A stretch of 64,000 nucleotides of DNA from Catonia carolina (lineage: Eukaryota; Arthropoda; Insecta; Hemiptera; Achilidae). A model generated the notes under the pieces. That model worked only from the letters and a program-made list of their open reading frames with translations, was not told where the DNA came from and did no database searches. Position numbers and translations under genes: made by a program. Numbering within the stretch: position 1 is the first letter of the stretch; every line of letters begins with the position of its first letter. The stretch covers positions 26,608,672 through 26,672,671 of the forward strand of contig JAQMRL010000003.1 in assembly GCA_035578175.1 (NCBI GenBank). Direction: 5' to 3'. Of the stretch, positions 33,991 through 45,484 are shown in pieces.

Positions 33991-34056
33991 CTATAAGAGA
34001 TGATGGTATAAGAGGTGGTATAAGAGATGGTATAAAGGGTGCTATAAGAGGTGATG
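33991..34056. repeat. Short minisatellite, unit about 12-15 bp
   Basis: Five imperfect units of the type GGTATAAGAGGTG/CTATAAGAGATGATG follow one another next to the SINE head. Confidence 0.6.
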
Positions 34057-34072
34057 TGGAGGCCATAATAAA

Positions 34073-34230
34073 AGAATTATTATTTTTATTAGTGATGCCT
34101 GCATAAGCTTTGGCTTGAGCGTAAGTAATGATATGAGATTATATTGTCTACAGATAAAAAATATACGAGACCTGCCCGAGAATCGAACTCTCAACCTTTG
34201 CCATAAAAGCCAGTTGTGCTGACACAAATA
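34073..34230 (-). mobile_element. Second tRNA-derived SINE family
   Basis: The minus strand contains a B box in GAGTTCGATTCTCGGGCAGG preceded by a tRNA-like stretch (CAACTGGCTTTTATGGC), then an unrelated body and an AATAAAAATAATAATT tail. It cannot be folded into an intact tRNA by eye, so a SINE or pseudo-tRNA is preferred. Confidence 0.5.
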
Positions 34231-34234
34231 TAAA

Positions 34235-36300
34235 ATATTTATAAATTTATCTATAGATCTACCCTTTTAATGTTTTAGTATTGTGTGTCGTGGGCGATGT
34301 TTTCTCATATACACGACCGTACTTTTTCTGTTATAGTGAACATATTTGGAGTTTGATGTAGTTAGAGAGGTGTGTAAATTTGCTAACGAACATTGAACAC
34401 GAGAGGAAAGCTGTCGCAAATTTCTAGGATAATATTTACAAAATGTACATGAATTTTTTAAAGAATGTGACAAATAAAATTTTAGTATTGTCATTTATAT
34501 TTTTTAAATGTATTTATATTTATGTTATAGGTATTGTATTGTCACTTACAGTAAAGTTTCGGTTATTTCAAATAATTGGGGCGGAACTGTTTTGGGTAAC
34601 GCGGATTTAACAAATATGGACGTAATAAGAAACGTAAGCTTAATTTTTATTGAGAACGTCGCTTTTTAATATAACAAGAACTATCTTTTTAACGAGCAGT
34701 CAATTCATTTAAACTGGAATACAGTATTACCATATTACAATATTGTTACAAAATAAAACCTAATTTCTTTAATTTTAGTGCGTCATTAAAATAAACAACT
34801 AGCAAACTATCGTAAACGACGGTTAACCTATACTTAAATCGAGGTTTTTTGTTTAAACAATTAATTTCAGATTAGTTAGCTTTGTTTTAAATCTCAGGTT
34901 TTCCTAAAAATTACTATTCATTTAACACAAAATTATAAGACTATAAACTACGATGTTGATTATTAAAAGTAATTTAGACATGTTCATGAAAAATATTGTG
35001 ATATTTATATTCTAGGTACTTTTAAGAATCTGGTTGTTAAGGAATTATAAAACTTCCTTTAAAACTCATAACAAAAGCATTTGTTAATAAATTAATCAAT
35101 TGTAATATACCAAAATACTGGTACAATTAAACATATCTATATTTTGGTCTGTCAAAACATAATACTGTAAACACAGCTGATCCAAGCAATGTGTTAAAAA
35201 AAATAAAATATTTTAAAAGTAGTAAAGAAGTTTAAGCAAATTTGCGTTACTAGGTAACTCAAGTAACAAGAAAAGAAGAAACTATATAATTTTTCGGAAG
35301 TTGTGTTCTGGGTTCCAAGATGAGAGGACGGACACAAACTCATCATATTTAATCTTGTATAATTAATAGTTATATTAAAATATATAAACATGTAATAATA
35401 TACAATATGCAGATAATAATAATAATATGACGACACAAGATCTTGAATTTGAAGATAATGATAAAAATTAACAAAATACATTCTAAATAATAAACCATAT
35501 ATAATTTGTTTACATTGCTAAAAATGGTTAAAAGAAAATGTACTACAAATTGTTAAATATATAAAAATAAGAATAATAAAGAAGATAAAATATCATATAT
35601 ATGAAAAAGAATAAAAATTAATGCAAGAATGATGATAAATTGTGTATAACTTATTTATAATGTTACAAACCGGCGATCTCTTGTGTGGATGATAATTCTA
35701 CTACTCCACACAATTTAGAAAAATATGGCAGTTCAAAAAAATTATTTTTCCTTTCTTGCTCATTCTGCGAAATTAAGAAATTAAAACTTTTACCAACTTA
35801 TAAATAGTTGACTTAAATAAATTTGAAAATATCTATGTTTGTTCACACACAGATAGATAGATAAAGTGAAAGAGAGAGAGTGATATAGAAGAATAATATT
35901 TTTTCGAGATTTTAAGAATAAGAATATAGACTAAGATTATAACGTGTTAGAATTCTATTTCAGTTTCATTTTGCGTCCTCTGTAGTAGATAACTATTCTA
36001 TTCCTATTTTCTATTTCCTGTTACAAACGTTTTTGATGAATGGTTTACTATAAAAAATAAAAATTGTCATCAATTTATTGTAAGAAATTAAGTGCATTGT
36101 AATAAGAATAGCGGGTTGCCAATGAATGGGATGCTTCTGAATAGAAATTCTCGAAAACGTGGTCAAAAATATGTCTTTATTACGCCTATTATTGATTATT
36201 TCTACGTTGTAGATTATTCTGTCAGGGGGAGAAGATTTTAAAATGGTCTCTATTGTGTCTTATTATGTAAAAACTCTTTGCCGTTCCGGAAACGACCATG
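34235..36300. other. Gene-free AT-rich stretch
   Basis: Only short low-complexity frames. A small GA-rich patch lies at about 35868-35880. Nothing supported. Confidence 0.3.
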
Positions 36301-36310
36301 GTCTCAGGTA

Positions 36311-36350
36311 TTTATAGGCACTAGCTTCTTTATCGGTTAGCTCAGTGAGA
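36311..36350 (+). promoter_or_regulatory. Candidate insect core promoter (TATA plus TCAGT initiator)
   Basis: TTTATAGG at 36311-36318 is followed by CTCAGTG, an arthropod-type initiator with A at 36344, 31 bases after the TATA start, the standard spacing. An AGTTA resembling a DPE lies about 30 bases further. No ORF downstream is recognised, so it may belong to an unseen exon, a solo LTR or chance. Confidence 0.35.
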
Positions 36351-36527
36351 TCAGTTTAGTTAAGTCGCTGCACAGTTATGTATAAGTGAGTGCTATTTAA
36401 TTTATTGTTATAAGTGTGTTAAAGGAAAGTGTGTTACTATAAACACGTACAGTAATTGCTTGTAGGTAATAGGCTACCATTAAATGAAAAATAACATTAT
36501 TAGTTTTATACTTTAAGTTTTTGTTTC

Positions 36528-36690
36528 AGAAGAACGAATACTCTGGATAAAGAAGTTGAGGACCTGGCTTGCAACTTCTACTATAGGACTCTTCAAAGCA
36601 GCAGTGAATAGATTTATAATTGCCGGAATGATTGCCAACATTCGGTAGCAGATCAGTATCAAACGAATAAGAAGACAAAGTTTTTGCAAT
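36528..36690 (+). pseudogene. RTE C-terminal fragment
   Basis: The frame reads ILWIKKLRTWLATSTIGLFK then AAVNRFIIAGMIANIR, the end of RTE-type proteins (SWLxNLRxWF ... LFxxAVxxxxIAxMIANIR). A stop follows. It is about 50 codons long with nothing upstream that encodes RT. Confidence 0.55.
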
Positions 36691-37400
36691 TAATTTAACT
36701 AATTTATTTGTAATTGGTTAGTAGTTAAACCATAATAAATAACTGTAATTTATAGTATTTTAAATATATGGTTGTTAAAAGTTTAAAGAAGGTTATATAT
36801 TATAACCATATTCCGAAAAAACTTCGCTTAAGTTACAGAATATTTTTTTAAGTTACACCTAATTTTAAATATTAATTTATGAAATAAAATGTCTATGGTA
36901 TTATTTTAGGGATTATACTTACCAAAAGTTCACTCGAGTTGAACAACATCTAACTAAGGCAACAAGCAATGGACTAGCAGAACAAAACTTCTGTACAGTA
37001 TTATTGGAAACCTTTCTCATCTATTACTAAAACAGAGACGTTCTCGTAACAATTTGTCTTGTTTACTAGGAGCTCAAGCTAAGGTACTTAGGATTATCAC
37101 CAATTCCTTGTAGTACGTGCGTAACGAAACTTATTTATTCCTTGCGTTATTAGTATCATCAAATAGTACTACAGAGAATTTTACAGAAAAACTGACATAC
37201 CAAATTATTTTGTTTTTAAAACGACATATTTAAAAGAATGAAAAACCGTAATTATTTTTTTTAAAGACGAAATATTTAAAAGAATGAATAGCTACCTAAT
37301 ATTTCCCATTGGAAGTTATATAGAAGTTTAAATTGGAAGTTAAATGTCAGTATATATACCACGATACATTATAGCCATGGGGTGTGGACAGTGAGTTGTT

Positions 37401-37652
37401 GTGCATAATCAAAAAAAGAATGACGACTACCTTGGTCATTTATATAGGGGTGATAAGTATAATTTTCACGAAGTGATATTTGAAGTTAAGCGCAGGGCTG
37501 GCCGAAGGAAATGTTCATGGGTGAAGAACATTAGAGAATGGACAAACTTAAGCTCTCACACTCTTTTGAGAATAACTCACAATAGAGAGCGTTTTGCGAG
37601 TATTGTGGCCAATCTTCAGTTGTGGAGTCGGCATTATAAGAAAAAGATGTAA
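37401..37652 (+). pseudogene. RTE C-terminal fragment
   Basis: DDYLGHLYRGDKYNFHEVIF, then GRRKCSWVKNIREWTN and RERFASIVANLQ align in order with YLGHVMRNERYHLLQLIIEG, SWLQNIRQWTG and REKWSAVIANIY of the element ending at 5628. It is an open frame of 83 codons beginning with an artificial start; the rest of the element is absent (5' truncation). The A/G-rich end after 37630 is a decayed tail. Confidence 0.7.
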
Positions 37653-37659
37653 CAGAAAC

Positions 37660-39905
37660 AAATAAAATTATACGTTAAAACATATAATGTAACAATAGTT
37701 ATTGTATTGTACAAGCGTAAGAATAATTTTAATCAGATTAATTGCATTAAATCCAAACTTAAACCGTAGTGTCATCCAAAATAACGTGTTTAGCTTTCAA
37801 AAGATTAATTTTTAAATGGCGTATTTAAATAACTACTACAGTTTTTCCTGTAGCTCCATAATATGTTCATATAACAGTTTTAATGAGAGTGCGAAAACGA
37901 GGATCAGTTATGGAAGAGTTATGATAAGATTTGATGTACCAATGACAAGGTTATTTTGAGTTGTGAAATGAAGGATTGGGGATAAAATTATTGCAGCTGA
38001 AATAATTCGTAAAAGGTAAAAAAAAGTTGTACGGAAGAGTCTATAAAATTTCATTTTTTATATTTTAATGATATCTACATAAGTTATTAAAAAACTAAAA
38101 ACGTTTTTATAAAAAGTTGTATTAAGTTGCATAAATTCTGTATGCACATTAAAGAATCTTAAAAATTATAAAAAATCAAAACTTATGCAAATAAATCTAA
38201 TTTTTTTCTAGACGGTTTAAAAATTTATTCAGTTTATTATTTTAAATTTAACGAAATATTTATAGCATATTATAATTATATTATAAGATTTAAATTTCTC
38301 AGTAGAATATAAATTAAATTTTGGGTGAAAATGAAATTATACAGACATATTACATGATAAATCTATAATAAATGTAGGTATATAGCCTACATGTTATGGA
38401 AACAGTTTAAGAGTAGCAAATAAAGAAACAAATAAAGTGCGAAATAAAAAAAGTTTAATTTAAACAGTAACAGGTGTGGCTGTTTGCCCAGCCACCTTTC
38501 TTTGATATCATGTGTATCTTTGACGCTGATTAAATGATCCAAACATTGGCGATGCTTAAAAATAACCTAAAAATATAAAATGCTATTAATACTTTTTGAA
38601 CAGCAAATGAAAGTAGAACTATAGTATAAAAATAGTATTTTTTTATTTAGTTTTTGACTTTACATAATATTTTGTGTGCAGGTATATTTAATTAATTAGT
38701 TTTAATTGGATGTTAAGACTTTTAATGTAAATATTATTTTTAATTATAATTTAAATTTCATTACCCGAAAATGTACAAATGTTAATATAAATTAAATTTG
38801 TTAGTAAAACCTCTCGTATAATTTGTGAATATTATTGAATAGAATTTTAGAATGTGTTATTTATTTATTACTTTAGGGACATTAAACACGATAACACATG
38901 ACAGCAGATATTATTTTAAATGAAGGGTAAAGTAGTCTAATATTTTAAAGTAAATTTTAACAGTTGTTCCAATTTTGCCTGTTTGATTTATTAAAACACC
39001 TAGATTATTCGTATATATTATTTTTACGTTTAATTTAAATTATATCATTCAATTAACATTTTTAAATGGGATTTAAATGTTTTGTAAACATTTTTGACAT
39101 TTATTAACGAATAGTATGTAGTATAATTAAATTGCCCCTCACAAGAGAATGCCAGTTTTGAAAGAAATTACGTTAATATTGTATTCTTTGTTTATGTTGT
39201 ATCATCTTTCAAGTTTGATCTTACTAATTTTCATTTACCTTGTCCCTTATTTATTTATTTCAATAAAACATTATCCACATTTAACACATTATGGTTTTAT
39301 TTTAATCTTTATATTTTCATAATTACAATCACAACTTTTACTGTTATATTCCTTATTATACATTTATTATACTTCACTCTTTTCTTCATTATTGTTTCAT
39401 TATTACCTAATATTCTTTATAATTATCATCATACTAATTTTCATAATCTTTAAAAAAATGTCTGTTTTGAAATGTAGGTTAAATGTACATGTACTTTTAT
39501 TATTTGCTAGTTGTTCATTAATTTGTTTTTTGTTATTATTAAATGATTCTTTTCCTTATATTACTATTGTGATATAATTAAATCGTATTATAGTTATGAT
39601 TTATTCTAAAATAATTTTGTGAATGGGACATCGAAAATAATGCATGTTATTAGTTTGAAGTTTCATGCCCCATTGAAATAATTTACAAAATCCTTTCTTC
39701 TTCTTAGTTGCTTAGTAACCATATTTTGTTTATTAGAATTAAATAATTTTTTAAATATTTCATCTTAATCAGCTGGAGTTATTCAGATTTATTGAAATAT
39801 ACTCAAATGTAAACAACACCAGGTGTGCATTCAATTTGTCTCATTACAAGTATTAAATACACTGCATAATGTAACTACATATATTAAAAAGTAGTACGAA
39901 ATAAC
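37660..39905. other. Gene-free AT-rich stretch
   Basis: No coding region recognised. A weak inverted repeat GGTGTGGCTG/CAGCCACC lies at about 38472-38495. Confidence 0.3.
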
Positions 39906-39911
39906 AATTAT

Positions 39912-40490
39912 TTATTTATTTAAGGTCGCATTGACTACGAGGGTCATTAGCGACCATGTTACATATAAATACATGTAGTATAAAATTTCCAAAGAAGACA
40001 TAAACAAACACAATTAGGTCTTATACAAAAACATTATGAAAAATTAGTTAGGTTCAATTATAATTTAGACAACAGAAAAATAAAATTTATAGATAAAAAA
40101 AATATAATATTTAATTAAATTTAATTATAATAATATTTTTAGAACGTAAAAAAATATTGTTTTGAACCGCTAATTCGTCTACTAAATTAAGTGCTATAAA
40201 GTTGTTAATTTTACGAGTAGACATAGTGTTCGCGTGGTTTGTATAGTTTGTCAGTCTGTGATAATGTGTTTGATTGTAAGTGGCGTGTTGCAATGTGTAC
40301 AATGTTGTGGTTCTTCTTTCTTCAGTAAGTGTTTGTGTGTAAGTGTAGAGTGTCCAATGCGTAATTGTGTAAGTAGAACTTTATGCCACCGAAGCTCCAA
40401 GTGAGGCTGAGGGTTTTCAAAAATGTGTTTTATGATGACGTGAAGTTCGCAACAATAACTTATTCCCATGAATATTTGTGTTGTAATTTA
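39912..40490 (-). pseudogene. 3' end of a LINE whose tail matches the SINE type B tail
   Basis: On the minus strand the coding end reads HKVLLTQLRIGHSTLTHKHL and then HCTHCNTPLTIKHIITD, the conserved region downstream of RT/RNase H in Jockey/I/R1-like LINEs (LLxRLRIGHTxLTHxxLL ... CxxCxxPLTVKHIL). The frame breaks after this and a final NNIFLRSKN-like end lies at about 40111. The 3' UTR ends GGTCGCTAATGACC ... TGCGACCTTAAATAAATAAA at 39912-39960, closely like the tail of SINE copies at 24787 and 45300. A SINE sits at its 5' edge (40498). Confidence 0.65.
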
Positions 40491-40497
40491 TCGAATC

Positions 40498-40665
40498 GGC
40501 GATGTTGGTAACGTGCTCGCCTCTCATCACGCGGCCTTGGGTTCGAATCCCACTTGGGCATGGCATTTTTTCATACGTTACAAAAAATTCATTTCATCCT
40601 TCACCGTCTGCATTAGCAGCAATTTGCAAAACAGTCGGACGTTAAACCAAAAAAAAAAAAAAAAA
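40498..40665 (+). mobile_element. tRNA-Met-like SINE, tail type A
   Basis: ATCGAATC flanks it (40490-40497 and 40666-40673). It has a B box GGTTCGAATCC, the type A tail ending CAGTCGGACGTTAAACC and an A run. The first bases of the head are missing. Confidence 0.85.
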
Positions 40666-40869
40666 ATCGAATCTAAGCATTATAGACCAGGTAATTGTGG
40701 TATTTTTAGATACTGATGTTGCAGCCCACATTCTCGGCGTATTTTTTACTGTAGGGTTTCTCTTTTCTTTCATCCAACCGATGTTCTGATATTCTTCTTT
40801 GTGGAAGCTTTTGAAGTTAGTAATAAGTTGTGTAAATTTGAATTGTTTCATTATATATATATTGCCGGT

Positions 40870-41290
40870 CTATTTTACTTTTTTATATCCTTTATGATTT
40901 ATTAAATAAGAAAGTTTAAATTTCAAACCATTTAGTCTACCTGAGACCTTGGTACTATTATTTAGTCTCTTAAATATTTCTTTTGTAAACCGTTTACCAC
41001 TCATTCTACACAGATATACATGGAATTTAAGATATTATTTCCTTATCATGTCTGAAAATCGTTCGTTTTTTGTATAGTTCTTCTCGTCCTAATAACCTAT
41101 AAGTTACTGTCCGCTTCCTATCCTCAGACCCATTATTTGGCAGAGGATCTTTCTCTCAAATTTTTCTGCTGCTCTAACCAGCCTGTCCAGCAAATCCAAG
41201 CATTTACTCGCGTACAGACCCGTAGGATTTTGTCACAATATTTTAAAAACGTCTGATCTTGGCTTGTCTTGAGAGTTCTTTCTTCTTATA
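40870..41290 (-). pseudogene. LINE C-terminal fragment (same family as 60060 and 63080)
   Basis: Minus-strand pieces are YASKCLDLLDRLVRAAEKFE, RKILCQIMG, then ERFSDMIRK and LCRMSGKRFTKEIFKRLNN. They follow in order the thumb and C-terminal blocks of the LINE family seen at 60.1-60.7 and 63.1-63.8 kb (YASECLxL ... ExxERKILRxIxG ... GHxxRMxxxRxTKxIF). Stops and shifts show it is a relic. Confidence 0.6.
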
Positions 41291-41294
41291 AAGG

Positions 41295-42320
41295 TGGTGA
41301 GTGGTTTTCGGAATGTATATTATAACATTTTTGTTTTAATAAATTTTTGATACACTATATATTTACCTACCAATCAAGTAAAATGAAAACTGCATCACTT
41401 TTAATAACAAACTTTAATTATGTATGTTTTTTATTCTGTGAAAATAATATAAAAAACATTTTCAAACATGGAAACAAACAGAGTTTTTATTTTGTATGTA
41501 GAGCTGTTGAATTCACATAACGTTGAAGTTCACATCAGCAATTACTTTACAATTCGAAATATATTGTAAGTACGATATGAAAGTTGTACAAATATTGGGT
41601 AGGAATTGAACAAGGATTCTTTGACTTTAAATTGAATGAAACAACTTGCATATTTTAATATTTAGCTATTTATTCATAATAACAATGAAAATGTTTTTAT
41701 CCTTTATCTCAATCAACGACAAACATTAGATAATTATATCATTTGCGTCAGATATAATGGTCATTGGGGATAAACATAGGCTATAAAACGCTGATAGGTT
41801 TTTGGGGAAATAGGCTGTATTGTAAAACAATGTCACCTACTGTTAGTTAATTTACTTCACTGCAATTCCCAAAGCAAGCCTTCTCTCAATAATATTGATG
41901 GATTTATGACTCAATAAGCTGTCTCTATAAATTTCACAAACTTTTACCACTATACACAAAATAATCCTTTTAGAAAGTTGGTGATATTTAAACTTATTTT
42001 TTTATTTAAAATTGTAATTGATTTTTTTATAAGAGATTAAAAATCAGTACAATATGAAAATAAATCGTTCAATACTTTTGAAAAACCATGGCAAACTGAG
42101 TGAAGAACTTCACCATGGATATGGTGTTGCTAAAGCTCAGAATTTCTCTTATGGTGTAACATGCTCATTCTTATTTCGCAGAAAACTTATTGATATAAAA
42201 AAATATATTAATAAAATTGATAGAAATTGTTAAACTAAGTACTTCATAGTTTTGTCATCCACAGAGTTCCTATTCTAAAATACATCAGAAAAAATAATTA
42301 CATTCTTGGAATGATATATT
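41295..42320. other. Gene-free AT-rich stretch
   Basis: Nothing supported. Confidence 0.3.
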
Positions 42321-42327
42321 TAACATT

Positions 42328-43615
42328 TTTTTTCTTTAATTCTTTATTTACAACTGTAAAATGTTACAACAAGAAAATGTGATGATTATCATAATAATGT
42401 AAATGACATGATAGGAATGAGAGGGAGAGCCCCCATTGGTGCCTCACCAAGAATGAAATTTGTATATCAAATTAGCAGGTCTCTACTCCAGCGTCTTTTA
42501 AGGCGTCTAGGGGGATTATCAGGTAAATGGACGGAGGGAAGTGAACGCACCAGGGGTTCTCGTGTTCGTGTGACTTGTCGTGAAAGCGTTTGTATAGGTA
42601 TCCAATGGAATTGTACATGTGGTGTTTTCAAATCTGTATGTAAGGTTTTGTTGCTAACGTAAGGAGGTACATTTGCTATAAGGCTTAATGTTTTTGACTG
42701 GAATGCTTGAATTCGTTGCAAGTTAGAGGGTTTGGTTGAACCGTAAATTTGGGATACGTAGGTTCAAATAAGTTTCAAAAGAGAACAATATATGCGTAAT
42801 TTTTGTGCCATTGGTAAGTTTGATCGTTTGTGAAGTAGGGAATATAGACGTTTAAGTCGGGAATTCAGTAATAAACGTTTCCGTTTGATATGTGTGCTCC
42901 AAGTTAGTCGTTTATCAAAAGTCAGACCGAGATACTTGACCGTATCTGTCTTTGTGAGAGGTTCATTGTCTATGTATACTGGTGGGCAATCACCATGACG
43001 GAGTGTGAAAGTTACGTGAAGGGATTTTGTCGTATTAAGTTTTATTTTCCATGTTTTACACCATTCGTGTATAAGATTGAGATGATGTTGGAGTGTTAGT
43101 GAAGCGTGTATAGAGTTTTGGTCTCGGGCTAATATCGCTGTGTCGTCAGCGTAGGTAGCAGTGCGGGTCTGGGGTAGGGTCGGTAGGTCTGAAGTGTATA
43201 CTGAATAGAGAAGTGGGGCTAAAATTGAGCCCTGAGACATGCCGGCTAAGACAAGAAAGAAAGTTGAGTAGGACGATCCTAAACGAATTCTAAAGAATCT
43301 TTCAGAGAGGAAGGAGTTTATGATAAGGTAAATGGTAGTTTTTCTTTCAGTTTGTGTAAGAGACCTGTATGCCAAACTCTCTCAAAAGCTTGAACGACAT
43401 CCAGGAAACCTGCGGACACATACATCTTTTGTTCCATAGACGAAGCTATGTAATCAGTCACCCTGTGCAGTTGTTGTGTGGTGGAGTGTTAAGTGCGGAA
43501 TCCGAATTGATGTGGAGGTAGTGTATCATGAACCAGCGGAAGAATGCACTTGTAAAGGAGTTTTTCGAAAATTTTTGAAGGTACTGAGAGGAGGCTTATT
43601 GGTCGGTAGAAGGAA
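42328..43615 (-). pseudogene. Jockey-type LINE copy A, 5'-truncated
   Basis: Minus-strand RT from SFYRPISLLSVPSKIFEKLL through QFGFRT, a block corresponding to FLDVVQAFERVWHTGL, MSQGSILAPLLYSVYTSDLP and ATYADDTAILARDQ (YADD catalytic box), then VKYLGLTFDKRLTW. A frame is open for 204 codons at 42764-43375, but a stop (TAA for Gln) sits after QFGFRT and the frame breaks near 42764. The 3' UTR and poly-A (poly-T at 42328-42335) match copy B at 50842-51970 almost base for base. The 5' truncation point is near 43615. No target duplication was recognised. Confidence 0.8.
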
Positions 43616-43619
43616 GCCC

Positions 43620-44050
43620 TCCTACAATGAAATATCCTAAATGAAAAAGTTAATTTTGAACGTGAATTCATATTTCTAAAATCTACTTTCAATCATTTCT
43701 GAATTAAAAAAAATGGAATTTTTGTTTAGCTTTCTATATTTAAGAAAATTATTTTTTTTAAATTATCTTTATTCATTTATTTTTTTTGGGATTTGATTCG
43801 CGGGAATGCTATATCAGGGGCTCTGATCATTAGTGGGATTAATCAATTTCCAAACCACCAATTACAATTGATATTATTATGAAGAAAATTATAATTAATG
43901 CTTGTGAAGTTACGATTGTCTTATAGATTTGATAGTTTTTAATCATTGACTCTAGTTGAGTTAATTCTATTCAAATGATTATTCTTATTATTGTTTCTTG
44001 TAATATTTGCTACTTTGAATGTGACGTAAGTAGAAATTATAATTACCTAT
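43620..44050. other. Gene-free stretch
   Basis: AT-rich, no supported feature. Confidence 0.3.
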
Positions 44051-44055
44051 TAAGT

Positions 44056-44225
44056 AGGTAGCAATTTTGCTGTTGCTGCTATTGTTCAGGTCATTAGCCA
44101 AAAGGCTGGTTTGAACCTCTTGAGGCATTCCTAGCTAAAACATAGAATGAGGTGGTTTGAAATTGCCTTCGTCGTTAAGTCGGAAAGTCTGCTTTTCAGC
44201 ATGACAACACCAGAACAATCCGAAA
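44056..44225. repeat. Unclassified interspersed repeat candidate
   Basis: A GC-richer block contains AGCCAAAAGGCTGGTTTGAA (about 44097-44116). The same sequence with one change occurs on the opposite strand at about 58015-58035. AGCC-AAAA-GGCT is self-complementary. No coding or tRNA-like content was seen. Confidence 0.35.
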
Positions 44226-44559
44226 GTGAGCTGCAAAATGTATTGAAGTACAAGGATACATTTTAGATCATTTACTATAACTTAAATTTATTTCACATTT
44301 TATTAAATAACCAATACACTATTTTTATTTTTATTTTACTGAAATTTTAAAATCTTTGTGTTTGTTTCTTGAAATTCCTTCATTTTCATGCGGTAAGTGT
44401 TAGTAATAAAATTTGATTTCAATAACTATTATTATTAAGAAACAAATGTTTCTTAACGACTTTATTTATAACAATTTTCTCATAATTAATTTCTCTACAA
44501 GTTTTTTTTCAAATTTTGTGTTTATTTCTTTGTTAACAAAGTTATTGTACGTCAAACGT

Positions 44560-44889
44560 AAAAAATTGTGTTTTTCGACTTATTTTTGAGTGTGACGTAG
44601 AATATCTTAAAAACTAAGAGCGTTACAGTTCTTGGAACTGTTTCATTTTATCCAGCTGCTCAAGAAAAATAAGAAACAACTTTATTTGATTATTTCGTTA
44701 CCTTCTAAGAATTCCAAAAACATTTCATTTCATCCAGGGTCCAAATTCTTGGCAAAATCTCTCGCTAGCCGTAACTCGTTAACTACGGACCTAAGTAGTT
44801 CCGGACCTAAGTTTATACGAACTTTTTTCATTATTTTCACTAGGACAATGAGCTCGGAAGCGCCGGACACTAACCGAATCACCTGTATA
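44560..44889. mobile_element. Right end of a mariner-like MITE (partial)
   Basis: The block ends CGAATCACCTGTATA, the same terminus type as the transposon end at 1647-1658 (CGATCACCTGTATA). The preceding 300 bp are of moderate GC and non-coding. The matching left end was not found, so the element may be truncated. Confidence 0.4.
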
Positions 44890-45299
44890 TGGTAAGTTTT
44901 CGAATCGTACTTTTGTACTTCTGTAGGGAGGTGTAGAAATAATATTTACTTTTCTAGATTAGATAATCTCTTGTTATCGCACAGCGACAAGTGATGATTA
45001 AATTACTTAAAGTTTCCTTGGTATAACTTAAGAGAATACGCATGCAAGTTTGGGATTGTATGGGAATAATATGTACTACATTAGGGCTGTCATCTCTTTC
45101 TTTACCCTTATGGTTTATGCGATCAAAATTCAAGTGCTTCAGTTTTTGTTCAATCCTTAAGGACTTAGTGTGCCGAATCAGTTCGTGATCGGGAAGTTAG
45201 AGAATTAGTAAGAGTAATCTAAGTCAACGAAAACCTTCGACTTCAACTATAAAATAGTTATTCACGTAGGTATTTTCAATCTATATCTTTTATTCATAT

Positions 45300-45477
45300 A
45301 TTTAACGTCGCGTCAACTGTAACGGTCATTAGTGACGACGTTGGGGTTTAACTGTGTACAATGTACGATGAAATGATTTTTGTAACGTATGAAAGTATGC
45401 CGTGCCTTAATGGGATTCGAACCCACGACCGCATGATGAGAGACGAGCACGTTACCAACTACGCCAATGGGCCCGCC
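45300..45477 (-). mobile_element. tRNA-Met-like SINE, tail type B
   Basis: On the minus strand the head reads TTGGCGTAGTTGGTAACGTG, with the B box GGTTCGAATCCC and then a tail ending GTCACTAATGACCGTTACAG ... CGCGACGTTAAATA. The head matches the type A SINEs, and the tail matches 24787-24952 and the LINE end at 39912. No clear target duplication was seen. Confidence 0.8.
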
Positions 45478-45484
45478 TATCAAT

